Shown in pieces: positions 28,719-39,110 of a stretch of DNA of 64,000 nucleotides. The position numbers and the translations under genes are program-made. Numbering within the stretch: the stretch's first letter is position 1; each line of letters starts with the position of its first letter. The stretch comes from Tritrichomonas musculus. Its lineage: Eukaryota; Parabasalia; Tritrichomonadida; Tritrichomonadidae. The notes beneath the pieces are model-generated. The model was not told the origin of the DNA, did no database searches, and worked only from the letters and a program-made list of their open reading frames with translations. Location: contig JAPFFF010000042.1 in NCBI GenBank assembly GCA_039105265.1, positions 1,240,001 to 1,304,000 on the forward strand, in the 5' to 3' direction.

Positions 28719-29024
28719 ATGGCATTCGGAAGTTGGTTTAAAAACATCATTAACGGAGCAAAAAACGTAATTGGAAAAGCTTTGCCGGTACTGAAAAAAG
28801 GTGCTGAAATTGTGTCAAAAGTCGCTCCAGTACTAGGCGGGGCGATAGGCGGACCTGTAGGAAATGTAATCAATAAAATAGGCGATTATGCAGGAAAATT
28901 TGCTGGCAATAAGTCTTTGGGAGTAAATGGAGCGGGAATAAGACAGACAAATAATAGTTGGTCTCAGCCTATTAACGGTCCAGTAACTAATCCAGGAAGA
29001 TTTGATATTCCTTTGTTGAAGTAA
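28719..29024 (+). CDS. pVI-like minor virion protein of Maverick B
   Basis: A 101-residue protein with an N-terminal amphipathic helix (FGSWFKNIINGAKNVIGKAL) followed by a glycine/valine-rich segment (VAPVLGGAIGGPVGN) and a polar tail. This is the usual form of the pVI-like, membrane-active virion peptide of Polintons and adenovirus relatives. The start is preceded by AAAAGGAA, and the same octamer precedes the next plus-strand gene at 29057. Confidence 0.65.
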   Translation: MAFGSWFKNIINGAKNVIGKALPVLKKGAEIVSKVAPVLGGAIGGPVGNVINKIGDYAGKFAGNKSLGVNGAGIRQTNNSWSQPINGPVTNPGRFDIPLLK

Positions 29025-29056
29025 GATGAATTTTATTTGTGTTTATTGAAAAGGAA

Positions 29057-29425
29057 ATGAACGACATCAAAGTAATTGAGCCAATCTCAAAGCATACAAA
29101 AGAGTTTGATACAGTTGATGAATTCAATTTATACTATAACAAGAATAAAGAAGAGATGGATAAACTTACGACGCATAAACTCAATAAATTATATCTCATA
29201 AAAGGGTATCGAATAACTAGAATCAAGAATGTGTTGAGCCTCAAAAAAATGAAGCAAAATGCACAATATGATATTGACAACGAGCTAGATGAACTAAAAA
29301 AAGAGATACAATGTATTCGTGAAATAACGAAGTTGGTAGAACCTATGAAAGAAACAATAAATAACATCATACATTTCTTAAATCCTCAGATGGATATAGA
29401 AGTTTCTCCCCCTTCTGATACCTGA
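29057..29425 (+). CDS. Coiled-coil protein of Maverick B
   Basis: A 122-residue charged helical protein (YYNKNKEEMDKLTTHKLNKL, YDIDNELDELKKEIQCIREI) with no recognised family. The start is taken at the ATG at 29057; the open frame extends to a GTG at 29039. AAAAGGAA precedes it, as at 28719. Its last 40 bp overlap the 3' end of the ATPase gene on the other strand. Confidence 0.55.
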   Translation: MNDIKVIEPISKHTKEFDTVDEFNLYYNKNKEEMDKLTTHKLNKLYLIKGYRITRIKNVLSLKKMKQNAQYDIDNELDELKKEIQCIREITKLVEPMKETINNIIHFLNPQMDIEVSPPSDT

Positions 29426-30264
29426 ACAATTAGACAGGAATGAGAATCTGGATTATAATTTTTTTCTTCAGACAGTTGCCTGTACAAATTGTAGAACTCC
29501 TCAAAGTCCAAATTACTTGCTGATTGGGAATAAATATAGTGTAGTTGTTGACGGTTGAAGCAAGGGAAAACGAACAAAGTTGTAATCTCATTTTTGATAT
29601 GCGGTTTGATGCCTTTCCATCCTTGAATCAATAAAAAGTAGGAAATATTTGTGTGTCTGCATCTTCGGAGCTGTTGGGAGAAAAACGATTCTTCGGACGA
29701 AAATAATTTGTTATTTGAAATATCATCGAAAAGTATCAATGTATGGAGGAAATCTTTGCTGAAATCAGTAATGTGAAGGACCTTAAACATATCATTTTTT
29801 TGTCCATCATCTAATCGTTCCTCCAATCCTTCTCGCTTGACAAGATAGTAGAGGTTTTTTGCAGCAATTAATTCTGTGATAAAATCGACGGCCATCTTCT
29901 CGGAAACGGTAATATATGGCATTTTGATGAGGTGTTTGAGAGATTGGAAACTCCTATCGTTTTCGTCGCCATTTTTCGTGATATAGATTAGTAGATGAAA
30001 GATTCCTCTAGAATCCCTGGATTTGTAAAATCCTTGTGTGTCGAGCAGGCCTATTTTGATGATTTCTTGGAGAGCGATGACGGTTTTTCCAGAATTTTGT
30101 TTGCCTACAACGACATTTACAGAGTTATATTTTATATGAATATCTTCGTGTATGGGCTCTATTAATGCACCCGATAAATTGTTTGCGTTTTGTTTCAGAG
30201 TTTCTGAGACAATAGAATTTACTTGCTTTGCAAGGTTGGGCATACCAACAACTTTTAAACTCAT
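29386..30264 (-). CDS. Packaging ATPase (FtsK/A32-like) of Maverick B
   Basis: A 292-residue P-loop ATPase. Walker A GKQNSGKT lies near residue 53 after an NVVVG strand. Walker B HTLILFDDIS lies near residue 172, followed by LRRCRHTNISYFLLIQGWK, the region after Walker B that is conserved in the A32-like family. Length and motif spacing match the element A enzyme, though most of the sequence differs. It presumably drives genome packaging. It is followed on the same strand by the fibre/capsid block and preceded by an unrecognised 658-residue protein with a 44-bp gap. Confidence 0.85.
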   Translation of the reverse strand: MSLKVVGMPNLAKQVNSIVSETLKQNANNLSGALIEPIHEDIHIKYNSVNVVVGKQNSGKTVIALQEIIKIGLLDTQGFYKSRDSRGIFHLLIYITKNGDENDRSFQSLKHLIKMPYITVSEKMAVDFITELIAAKNLYYLVKREGLEERLDDGQKNDMFKVLHITDFSKDFLHTLILFDDISNNKLFSSEESFFSQQLRRCRHTNISYFLLIQGWKGIKPHIKNEITTLFVFPCFNRQQLHYIYSQSASNLDFEEFYNLYRQLSEEKNYNPDSHSCLIVQVSEGGETSISI

Positions 30265-30308
30265 TTAATTCCCAAAAGACTGCAAAAAAATGTTTAGGAG
30301 TGATATGT

Positions 30309-32285
30309 TTATTGTAAGAATGCTTCATCATCATCTTCATGCCATTCACCATTACGTTCTTGATTATATTCTGCGTCAATACCATCATGCCATTCACCTC
30401 CTTCATCATCATTTTGATGGTCGTACTGCATGCCCTGTCTTTCTTGTCCAGTATACTGATCATGAATCAAATTTTCCCTTTCACGTTCATTGACTTCTTG
30501 AGCTGATTCTACCATAGCATGCCCGAAATCATTATAAATCTTATTTCTGAGTTGTGCTCTTTGTTGAACAGTCCAATGATTTCCGTTAGTATGAAGAACA
30601 TGTAATAATAGGCTTGAGACTTCTTCATCAATCATTCGTTTTCCTTCACTCTTCTTACACCATTTCTTGAACTCTTCATCTTCTACTGAGGTGAACTCAC
30701 GTTTTCGACAAACAGTACTAAGTATATAGTGTTTCCATAACTTTGACGTAGCCATCATGATTAGTCTTGCCTTGAATTTAGGAGTGATATCTAGTATGTT
30801 TTGAGCCCTAAGAGCGTTAATAACATCTTCAACAACATGACTAACAACATAATCGCGGAATCTAGCAAAGGCATTCTTTCGCTTCTCAGTTGGGAATTTA
30901 TAATGTGAAAGAGCTTTTTCATTAGGCCATCCTTCTGGTATTGTGTAGCCTGTCATATCACCTAAATTATGTGGATTTCCGTTGAGGTCATTATTATATT
31001 GATATCCTAATTTCTCTTTGAGATATATTGGAATAGTGATTGATTTTCCGCCATGTTCATTCCTATATTGTTTTCGAGCCTCTGCATCATAATCTGTATA
31101 GAAATTAAATCGCGCAGGCCAATCGGACTTTGCTGTTGTGTATCCATTAATGTATATTGGATGGTTGCTGCCGTTTCTTATCAAAATATCAGGAACTCCA
31201 TCCTCATTTGGATCTTCAATAGCAGCTCTCCATGGGGCGCTATTAGGATTTGCTGCGTTTCTTTTATTAACAATATCTTGAGCTCCAGCAAGGGTCATTG
31301 CCTTCCTTCTTCTTTTGATATCTTTTTTATTGTCAAGAACGATATTACTTAATAAATCCATTCCTTGCTTTGGTCCACCAGCCCTACCTCGTCTTTGTCG
31401 TAAATGGTCTATTGATTCAATCGCTATTCTTTGAATTTCTTGCATATTGTTCCGTATACTATTTATATTTACAGGATTTTGAGCAAAAGAATTGTAGTAA
31501 TTGACTAATTGCTGTAAATTTACTTGTTGTGTCATTTGATTTTGAAATAAAATTGTATTATCGTTGTTGTTATTTTGAGTAGTTTGAGGAGGTCTTCTCA
31601 ATTTGTTTAAGAGATTTAATTCCGGAACAGTCTCTCCTGCTCCAAGTCTAAAGAAAAATCCAGAATACTCTTGAGGCTCCCTATGTGAAGTTTCTGGAGG
31701 GCTTGATGGAGGGACAGAAGGAATTTCCCTATGGGAATATACTCTATCGACAAAATGTTGAAGACTTTCAAGATTGATACGCCTAACATATCTATGATCG
31801 ATGTTGTCATTTGCGGCAAAATTATGAGAGTTGAGTAAATTTATAGCAGTACGAATAATACGTCTTGGAAAAGCTTTTTTCTTATACGAAGCAAGGGTTC
31901 TTCTGTCGACTCTCTCGGATAATTCATTATAAAATGGGGCAGTATTTTGAATCCAAGAAGTGAATCTATAATCGCTCATATCCACTAAATCTTCGCTATA
32001 AGTCAAGGGTCTATCTATAGGATGTTCTTCTTGAAACCTTTGAATGAATCTCTCTATTGTATTACTATTGACGAGATTTGCTTGAAGACCAAAATTGAAT
32101 TCATTTAGAACATTCGATAAATATTGTGCATATGTTCTATCCGACAATAATCCTCCCTGAGCATTCGTAGTAGTGATATTGAATCCCAGTTCATTGTTGA
32201 GTCTATTACAATATCCTAATAATTTTTGCGTGTTATTTCCTTGCATTACTTGTCCAGCATTAAGTTTTATTGACGATTTACTCAT
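30309..32285 (-). CDS. Unrecognised 658-residue protein of Maverick B
   Basis: An asparagine/glutamine/arginine-rich protein with a helical N-terminal half and a P/E linker near residues 195-210 (PSSPPETSHREPQE). A more ordered central part follows (about residues 345-480, including DPNEDGVPDILIRNGSNHPI and a TDYDAEARKQY segment) and then a long helical C-terminus. It ends in a very acidic H/D/E-rich tail (EGGEWHDGIDAEYNQERNG). It is the second-longest unknown of the element and has no counterpart in the visible part of element A. A maturation or core role is possible, but nothing in the sequence shows it. Confidence 0.5.
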   Translation of the reverse strand: MSKSSIKLNAGQVMQGNNTQKLLGYCNRLNNELGFNITTTNAQGGLLSDRTYAQYLSNVLNEFNFGLQANLVNSNTIERFIQRFQEEHPIDRPLTYSEDLVDMSDYRFTSWIQNTAPFYNELSERVDRRTLASYKKKAFPRRIIRTAINLLNSHNFAANDNIDHRYVRRINLESLQHFVDRVYSHREIPSVPPSSPPETSHREPQEYSGFFFRLGAGETVPELNLLNKLRRPPQTTQNNNNDNTILFQNQMTQQVNLQQLVNYYNSFAQNPVNINSIRNNMQEIQRIAIESIDHLRQRRGRAGGPKQGMDLLSNIVLDNKKDIKRRRKAMTLAGAQDIVNKRNAANPNSAPWRAAIEDPNEDGVPDILIRNGSNHPIYINGYTTAKSDWPARFNFYTDYDAEARKQYRNEHGGKSITIPIYLKEKLGYQYNNDLNGNPHNLGDMTGYTIPEGWPNEKALSHYKFPTEKRKNAFARFRDYVVSHVVEDVINALRAQNILDITPKFKARLIMMATSKLWKHYILSTVCRKREFTSVEDEEFKKWCKKSEGKRMIDEEVSSLLLHVLHTNGNHWTVQQRAQLRNKIYNDFGHAMVESAQEVNERERENLIHDQYTGQERQGMQYDHQNDDEGGEWHDGIDAEYNQERNGEWHEDDDEAFLQ

Positions 32286-32312
32286 TTGATTTACAAAAAA
32301 ATAAGGGTCTGT

Positions 32313-32834
32313 TTATATGCCACATTCCTTGATAAACCTACCATAATCCTTGCTCAGACCGGCACAATTAGGACGATTTGACTTAATTCTAGTATCTATT
32401 TCGTCAATCAAAAAGCCTGCGGTATATTGAAACATCTGGTGATATTCAATCTCTTTACCATCCTTAGTTGTAAATTTCTTTACTTCCCTTGCGATAACCA
32501 CGTCCTGTATCTTGTTTTTGTTGTTATTTGCTGTGTCGATTGAGTAGTGGCTTCCCTTCTTGTTAAAGCATAAATATACCTTTTCACAGTCAAATAACTC
32601 ACATAATTCTTTGTATAGAAACTGTTGATTCTTATAAATTGAGACAACTAAGGGTCTACAAACTATTCTATTGGCGTTAAATTTGTCAGGAAAGAGATAC
32701 TCTTTGTCGATGATAATATAGAATTCATGAGCTGAATCGATGGCGGGGTCCTTCTCTTTGTGGGCCTCAATATATTCTTCCAATTTTTCACACAATTTAT
32801 TGACAGATAAATAAAGTGGCTTTGTCATTTGCAT
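32313..32834 (-). CDS. Unrecognised 173-residue protein next to the right terminus
   Basis: A mixed alpha/beta protein (LYLSVNKLCEKLEEYIEAHK, EFYIIIDKEYLFPDKF, VYLCFNKKGSHYSIDT). It has no family that I recognise. It is the outermost gene, starting only 20 bp inside the right terminal repeat. An alternative start is the second methionine, two codons in (32828). It is co-oriented with the 658-residue gene, 28 bp away. A replication-associated role near the end is possible but unsupported. Confidence 0.45.
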   Translation of the reverse strand: MQMTKPLYLSVNKLCEKLEEYIEAHKEKDPAIDSAHEFYIIIDKEYLFPDKFNANRIVCRPLVVSIYKNQQFLYKELCELFDCEKVYLCFNKKGSHYSIDTANNNKNKIQDVVIAREVKKFTTKDGKEIEYHQMFQYTAGFLIDEIDTRIKSNRPNCAGLSKDYGRFIKECGI

Positions 32835-32853
32835 TGGGGATAAAAAATATTTT

Positions 32854-33135
32854 TTTCAAAAAAGTTGAAACAACTCGTTAGGTCCGAAATCACGCATTTA
32901 TTATTGGGTATGACAAACATCTTTTTGAGACAATAAAGAGGCAATAATTGATACTTTTTGACCCAAAAAGACGCTATGGGAAGTGCCCTATAGTGATAGG
33001 GGATTTTCTGACAACACTCTGGAGGTCAAAAAAGGGCTAAAATTGGGTAGTTGGAGACCAAAAAAGTGCCAAAATTAGGGTTGTTTGAGGGGATTGAAGA
33101 CCGGAGGTCTGAAATCACCGCAAACGTATACTACT
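32854..33135. repeat. Right terminal inverted repeat of Maverick B
   Basis: 282 bp, the exact reverse complement by eye of 15923-16204. It ends CGTATACTACT. The following ATAGT repeats the five bases before the left terminus. Confidence 0.95.
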
Positions 33136-33140
33136 ATAGT

Positions 33141-34209
33141 CAAATTAACAAAGGAAATCTTATAAATAAATACAAAAAATAAATCATCAATTTTGTTATT
33201 TCTAATACATTACTGAATGCACGCAACAAATTATTAAGTTATTTAGAACATAGGAAATTCTCGAGATATGTCGATATGCTTCGAAATTAATAATATATAC
33301 TCACCATAGATAGTTATTGATGATTTCAGATTTTAAGCGAAATCGCGGCGGAGAGTCTTTCAAAAAGTTGTGATTTTCATAACGAGTCTCCAGACGTAAA
33401 TGTAAAAATGTTTCAAAATTTATGGTATTATAAGAATATATATTGCAAGCATCTTAATATATATCAATTGCTATATTTTTATTAGCTTCGCTTTGCATCG
33501 AGTTATTAATAAAATATATTTCAAAAATTTGATTTCTGTATTTTTGCATTAAATGTCAGAAAAAAAAATAGGTGTACCTACATAATCAGTATAACAATAA
33601 TTGCATTACTGTATTGTATATGATTATAAAATTATAGGATTGTATGTTTATTGTATATAGAGTAATAACCAAAAACTCCTATCCGTGAAGAATGAGGTTT
33701 TTTATATTAAGATAAAAATACAAAAAAAATTCGTTACTAACAATATCGGCCAAAATTCAATATTTTTACCCAAAAATTGGTTATTTGTCTTATTATGATG
33801 TTAAAAACACGATTAAGCAAAAAAATTGCGCATTATAAGTATATATCCCGAGATAAAGCAATTTACACTATTTTTAGCCGATTTTACGATTTTTTTTTTG
33901 GAAAAAACGATTCCAGAACAGAGCCAACGAATGACCGGTATATTACATTTATCTTAAATAGTAGTATACATTGCATTATATATTATATTAAATTTTTAGA
34001 AAAATCATCCGCCAAATTTTCGAGAAAAATCAATTACAAAATTATACTACATTTGAATAGAAATTCCTCTCAATTTTGGCAACTTTCTTTGATCATATCT
34101 CAGTATATACGCAAAATTAGGAAAATGTTTTCTATTAAAATATTCTTATAATATGATATACTTTATTATATATTAATTTCAAAAGATTATGAGAGTTTCC
34201 TATGTTCTG
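33141..34209. other. AT-rich intergenic region
   Basis: About 1.07 kb between Maverick B and the 3' end of the TBC gene. A 124-codon open frame at 33777-34151 is low in information and has no recognisable family. The stretch at 33330-33400 is the only part with moderate GC (GCGGCGGAGAGTC) and could be a relic. I see no RNA gene. Confidence 0.6.
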
Positions 34210-35625
34210 TTATTTATCATTAACATCATCATTATTATATTCGTTATCAGAACCATTTGTATATTGCGGAATGAGAGATAAATTAGACAAATCAATTAAA
34301 ATATCTGCATCTTCTACTTTTTCATCTTTATATTCTTGATCATTACTAATGTCAGGAGGAGAAACAGGTAATGAACCAAGCATTTCAACGTCAGAATTCA
34401 TAACTAGTTCAACATTTTGATCAGATTTAACAATTAAATTAAGCGAATCGCGGAATTTCTTCAACTCAGATATCAGATTAGATTTGGGAACAGCTTGTAT
34501 GTTATTTATAACTTTTTGAATTTCACAGCACATCGCTTCACATAAACAGCTAATTTTCTTCTGGCCTTTAGATGGTGATTTGTTTTCTCTATATAGGTGC
34601 AATGCTTTGCTTGTAACTTCTTTAGGATGATCTACATGGATATTCATCATTGATATCAATACAGCAGTTTCATTTGGACATGCAAGAAGCTTTTCACGAT
34701 ATACTATTAGTATAGAAATTGAAATATAACATATAATATCTATATCAGGGAAAAAAGTGAATATATTAGTCCATAAAGATGGTATATCACATAGATCATA
34801 CTGTCTTGTGAAGAAGAGGCGCGTCCAAGGGATAATTGATGTAAAACTATCACCAACTTTGACTTTTGAAGATAATTCAAGATCATACTTTTTTAATAAC
34901 CCGTCAAGTATGTATTTCGAAATTTGAACGCAATATGGCGGCCTTTTGATATCATCGCTAACTTGGTAAAATGGCTTTACATATTCAATGAGCGTAGAAT
35001 AAGTCCAAAAAACATCAGCATCAATATCATCATCTTTATGTGAAAATAAAAAATTATATCCATAATTATTATCAATATCGGATTTGTAATCTTCATATGT
35101 TGATTTCATTTCATTTTTGTATACATAGTAAGCCACTCCACAGAGTTCATGATAGCCTTGCTTATATTCAAGTTTAAATCGACGAAGATGAAGAAAAATT
35201 ATTTCATTTATATGCTTAATATTTTCTTTATTTTGGAAAAAATCAATTTCTTGATAGAGACGATTTGTATCTGTAATGATCTGATTCATTTTCTTTTCAT
35301 CCTCAAAATATTGATTCCATTTAGGATTTTCTTGAGAAAGGGGACCAAGATGCTCTTTATCTTTAATACAATCTGGATTAATAATAAAATGATTTCTTAT
35401 TTTTTTATATATTGATCGACTTCGTTTAATGATATTTGACCATTCTGAAACATTAGCTGATGGTGAAGAGATTCGAGGAAATACTGTAAGATAAAATTTC
35501 CATATTGCTGACTTGATCTTGAAATTTTCAATCTTTTCAGAAAATATTATTTCGTCAAGTGCTGGTTTAAAAAAAGTACCATTTGGAAAAACAGAAAGAA
35601 AATGTTTTTCTTGCTTACAGCTCAT
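34210..35625 (-). CDS. TBC-domain Rab GTPase-activating protein, TBC1D5-like
   Basis: A 471-residue intronless host protein with a TBC domain (about residues 40-340) that speeds GTP hydrolysis by Rab GTPases on endomembranes. The two catalytic signatures are present: IITDTNR (IxxDxxR, arginine near residue 119) and YKQGYHEL (YQG glutamine near 156). Further on, IIPWTRLFFTRQYDLCDIPSLW near residue 265 corresponds to the conserved WxRLLFxREF..W segment. The closest remembered relative is TBC1D5, the retromer-linked Rab7 GAP, which shares the preceding WQQYF/WNQYFED and QGMHEL/QGYHEL pattern. The C-terminal 90 residues are acidic and disordered. The start codon is the first ATG; no TCAYW initiator is seen just upstream. 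Confidence 0.88.
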   Translation of the reverse strand: MSCKQEKHFLSVFPNGTFFKPALDEIIFSEKIENFKIKSAIWKFYLTVFPRISSPSANVSEWSNIIKRSRSIYKKIRNHFIINPDCIKDKEHLGPLSQENPKWNQYFEDEKKMNQIITDTNRLYQEIDFFQNKENIKHINEIIFLHLRRFKLEYKQGYHELCGVAYYVYKNEMKSTYEDYKSDIDNNYGYNFLFSHKDDDIDADVFWTYSTLIEYVKPFYQVSDDIKRPPYCVQISKYILDGLLKKYDLELSSKVKVGDSFTSIIPWTRLFFTRQYDLCDIPSLWTNIFTFFPDIDIICYISISILIVYREKLLACPNETAVLISMMNIHVDHPKEVTSKALHLYRENKSPSKGQKKISCLCEAMCCEIQKVINNIQAVPKSNLISELKKFRDSLNLIVKSDQNVELVMNSDVEMLGSLPVSPPDISNDQEYKDEKVEDADILIDLSNLSLIPQYTNGSDNEYNNDDVNDK

Positions 35626-37227
35626 CTATCTTTTTCCAAATCAATAACATTGTTGAATTGTTTTTATTCAAAATTTGTGTTGATTTATAAACCCTATTAA
35701 ATTGTTTTCATCTCTTATTCAATTTTTCGAAAAAAATTGAATATTTTTATTCAATATTTTGAATGATTATTTGAGGTTTTTATTAAAAAGTAGCTATCGG
35801 GGGATGAAAATTATTTTTTTTAAAAATCAAAAGTATTCAATTTATATTAGTAAAAAAAAATTGAATAAAAATGAAAATTTTTATTAAATCATGCGAATAG
35901 TTTAAAATGGAAACCTTAAACCTCCCTGGCTAGCTTAGCTACTACAGATGAATGCATTTGATCTTTTTGTTGCCTACTCTAATGACAAATATAAAGTTTT
36001 GTCTCTGGCTGCTTTTTCTTGAAACCAAAAATAAAAATGGCAAAACCGAATAAAAAAAAAATTGAAAGAAAAAAGCAAAATCTTTCAATTTTGAATAAGA
36101 GATGAAAAAGATTTAATTGAGTTTATTTTGGTATATGAACTGATAATTTTAAAATACAAACATTTTATATTTTTAGAAAACTATATGAATCAATATAATA
36201 TTGTTAGAATTGAAAAAATAAAATTCAATTTTTAGAAATATATGTATAAGGGACCACTATCATATTTTTTTGTAATCATTTCAATATTGAAAAAACTCAT
36301 AGAAAATAAAATTCAATAGTTATTATTTCGGAAAAAGTTTATAACTTTAAAATTTCACCATTCCGATCATTTTTGTAAAATTTTTACATCCTTTCAACTA
36401 TTAAATTTTTATTGAAAAAAGGGAATAGGCTTAAAAGAAGAATAGAAATAAATGATATTTAATTTATATAATTTATATATACCAAAATATGGCAAAAATA
36501 CTCAAGAAATAGTTTTTTTTAAGTCAATTAATTTTGTGATAACTCATAGAATTTTTAACACAGAATTTGATAGTGGTCCCTTAAAATTTTTAATTATTTC
36601 AAATAATTTCAAATATAAATTCAAATTTTCTTATGAATTTTTTTATCATAAGATATCATAATTTTTGATAACGGTACTGCGATCGGATACTAGGCTTTTG
36701 TGTCCGAAATTTTTTATATTCAAAAAGTTAAAAAAAGTATCCAAAAATATCCAATTTGGATACTTTTCGGTAGGGTGGCACTGGGTGGGCCAAAAAAAGA
36801 AAAATGGGTCAAAAAAAAAAACGTAGTAATTGGGTCACCAAATATCCTCTCAATTTTTTTCAAGTAAAAACGATCAAAAAAGGTCAAATAATTGCTTTTT
36901 TATATATATATTTATTATTGTAAAAATTTTTGAATTACTGCATTGCACTTATCTATATATATATATAAACGATGGCCCTCTCAATTTTAAAATCAACTTT
37001 TTTGCAGTTCTTTTGTGATATTTAAAATCTCCGTATTATTCTTACAATGAATCTTCTCTTTTTTAAGCACTAAATTGCGAATAAAAGGTAGTTTTCATTC
37101 AAAATGGATTTTTTTTTTATTAATTGAATAAATTGAATAAATTGAATTAGATTATTTTATTTATTTATTTATTTATTTATTATTATTATTAATTCTATTA
37201 ATTCAATTAGATTATTTTTTAATCATT
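35626..37227. other. AT-rich intergenic region with small inverted repeats
   Basis: About 1.6 kb without a convincing gene. It holds a 15-bp perfect inverted repeat (AAGGGACCACTATCA at 36249-36263, mirrored at 36567-36581). A hairpin AAGTATCCAAA/TTTGGATACTT lies at 36736-36765, next to a GC-richer GGGTGGCACTGGGTGGGCC. There are also AT microsatellites. It borders the satellite at 37228. Confidence 0.6.
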
Positions 37228-38979
37228 CCTCAGCCAATAAGCAACTCAGCCAAGGAACAACTCAGCCAAGGAACAACTCAGCAAAGGAACAACTCAGCCA
37301 AGAAACAACTCAGCCAAGAAACAACTCAGCCAAGAAACAACTCAGCCAAGGAACAATTCAGCCAAGAAACAACTCAGCAAAGGAACAACTCAGCCAAGGA
37401 ACAACTTACCCAAGGAGCAACTCAGCCAAAAAACAACTTAGCAAAGAAACATCTCAGCCAAGAAACAACTCAGCCAAGAAACAACTCAGCCAAGAAACAA
37501 CTCAGCCAAGAAACAACTCAGCCAAGGAACAACTCAGCCAAGAAACAACTCAGCAAAGGAACAACTCAGCCAAGGAACAACTTACCCAAGGAGCAACTCA
37601 GCCAAAAAACAACTTAGCAAAGAAACATCTCAGCCAAGAAACAACTCAGCCAAGAAACAACTCAGCCAAGAAACAACTCAGCCAAGAAACAACTCAGCCA
37701 AGGAACAATTCAGCCAAGAAACAACTCAGCAAAGGAACAACTCAGCCAAGGAACAACTTACCCAAGAAGCAACTCAGCCAAAAAACAACTTAGCAAAGAA
37801 ACATCTCAGCCAAGAAACAACTCAGCCAAAAAACAACTCAGCCAAGAAACAACTCAGCCAAGAAACAACTCAGCCAAGGAACAACTCAGCCAAGGAACAA
37901 CTTACCCAAGAAGCAACTCAGCCAAAAAACAACTTAGCAAAGAAACATCTCAGCCAAGAAACAACTCAGCCAAGAAACAACTCAGCCAAGAAACAACTCA
38001 GCCAAAAAACAACTTAGCAAAGAAACATCTCAGCCAAGGAACAACTCAGCCAAGAAACAACTCAGCCAAGAAACAACTCAGCCAAAAAACAACTCAGCCA
38101 AGAAACAACTCAGCCAAGAAACAACTCAGCCAAGGAACAACTTACCCAAGAAGCAACTCAGCCAAAAAACAACTTAGCAAAGAAACATCTCAGCCAAGAA
38201 ACAACTCAGCCAAGAAACAACTCAGCCAAGGAACAACTTACCCAAGAAGCAACTCAGCCAAAAAACAACTTAGCAAAGAAACATCTCAGCCAAGGAACAA
38301 CTCAGCCAAGAAACAACTCAGCCAAGAAACAACTCAGCCAAAAAACAACTCAGCCAAGAAACAACTCATCCAAAAAACAACTCAGCCAAGAAACAACTCA
38401 GCCAAGAAACAACTCAGCCAAGGAACAACTTACCCAAGAAGCAACTCAGCCAAAAAACAACTTAGCAAAGAAACATCTCAGCCAAGAAACAACTCAGCCA
38501 AGAAACAACTCAGCCAAGAAACAACTCAGCCAAAAAACAACTCAGCCAAGAAACAACTCAGCCAAGAAACAACTCAGCCAAGGAACAACTTACCCAAGAA
38601 GCAACTCAGCCAAAAAACAACTTAGCAAAGAAACATCTCAGCCAAGAAACAACTCAGCCAAGGAAAAACTCAGCCAAGAAACAACTCAGCCAAGGAACAA
38701 CTCAGCCAAGGAACAACTTACCCAAGAAGCAACTCAGCCAAAAAACAACTTAGCAAAGAAACATCTCAGCCAAGAAACAACTTACCCAAGAAGCAACTCA
38801 GCCAAAAAACAACTTAGCAAAGAAACATCTCAGCCAAGAAACAACTCAGCAAAGAAACATCTCAGCCAAGAATCAACTCATCCAAGGAGCAACTCAACCA
38901 AGAATCAACTCAGCAAAGAATCAACTTAGCCAAGAATCAACTTAGCCAAAAAACAACTCAGCATAAAAGCAACTCATCA
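37228..38979. repeat. 16-bp satellite, left array (CTCAGCCAAG orientation), about 109 monomers
   Basis: Tandem 16-bp monomers of the form CTCAGCCAAGAAACAA with variants such as CTTACCCAAGAAGCAA, CTTAGCAAAGAAACAT and CTCAGCCAAGGAACAA. Groups of variants recur in the same order (for example the TACCCAAGAAGC, CAGCCAAAAAAC, TAGCAAAGAAAC run), so short higher-order units exist. The orientation is opposite to that of the right array at 42991-64000. Confidence 0.95.
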
Positions 38980-39110
38980 CCGGAATGCTACACTTATTGG
39001 TGATGAATAAGAAAGATTTGATAAGATAAAATGCTACACTTATCGGTTTTTTTAATAAAGAGAATTTTTTTTAACTCAAACCTTTTTTAATAATAATATT
39101 ATTATTATTA

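Larger units (their letters stand above)
15923..33135. mobile_element. Maverick/Polinton B, looks whole (17.2 kb)
   Basis: A Maverick/Polinton bounded by 282-bp terminal inverted repeats that are identical by eye and start AGTAGTATACG. A direct repeat ATAGT flanks it (15918-15922 and 33136-33140), one base short of the usual 6-bp Polinton duplication. Inside are 12 genes, among them protein-primed DNA polymerase B, integrase, packaging ATPase, probable major capsid, pVI-like peptide and a fibre-like giant protein. I did not recognise a protease gene. All genes read open, so it looks whole. Together with the identical repeats this points to a very recent insertion. Gene order and sequences differ from element A, so the two belong to different families. 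Confidence 0.93.

Noticed and set aside
33777-34151. 124-codon open frame between Maverick B and the TBC gene
   Set aside because: Lysine/isoleucine/phenylalanine-rich composition typical of AT-rich DNA, with no family resemblance and no clear promoter.
36452-37018. Open frames of 62-69 codons before the satellite
   Set aside because: Short, low-information, in AT-rich sequence that includes microsatellites.
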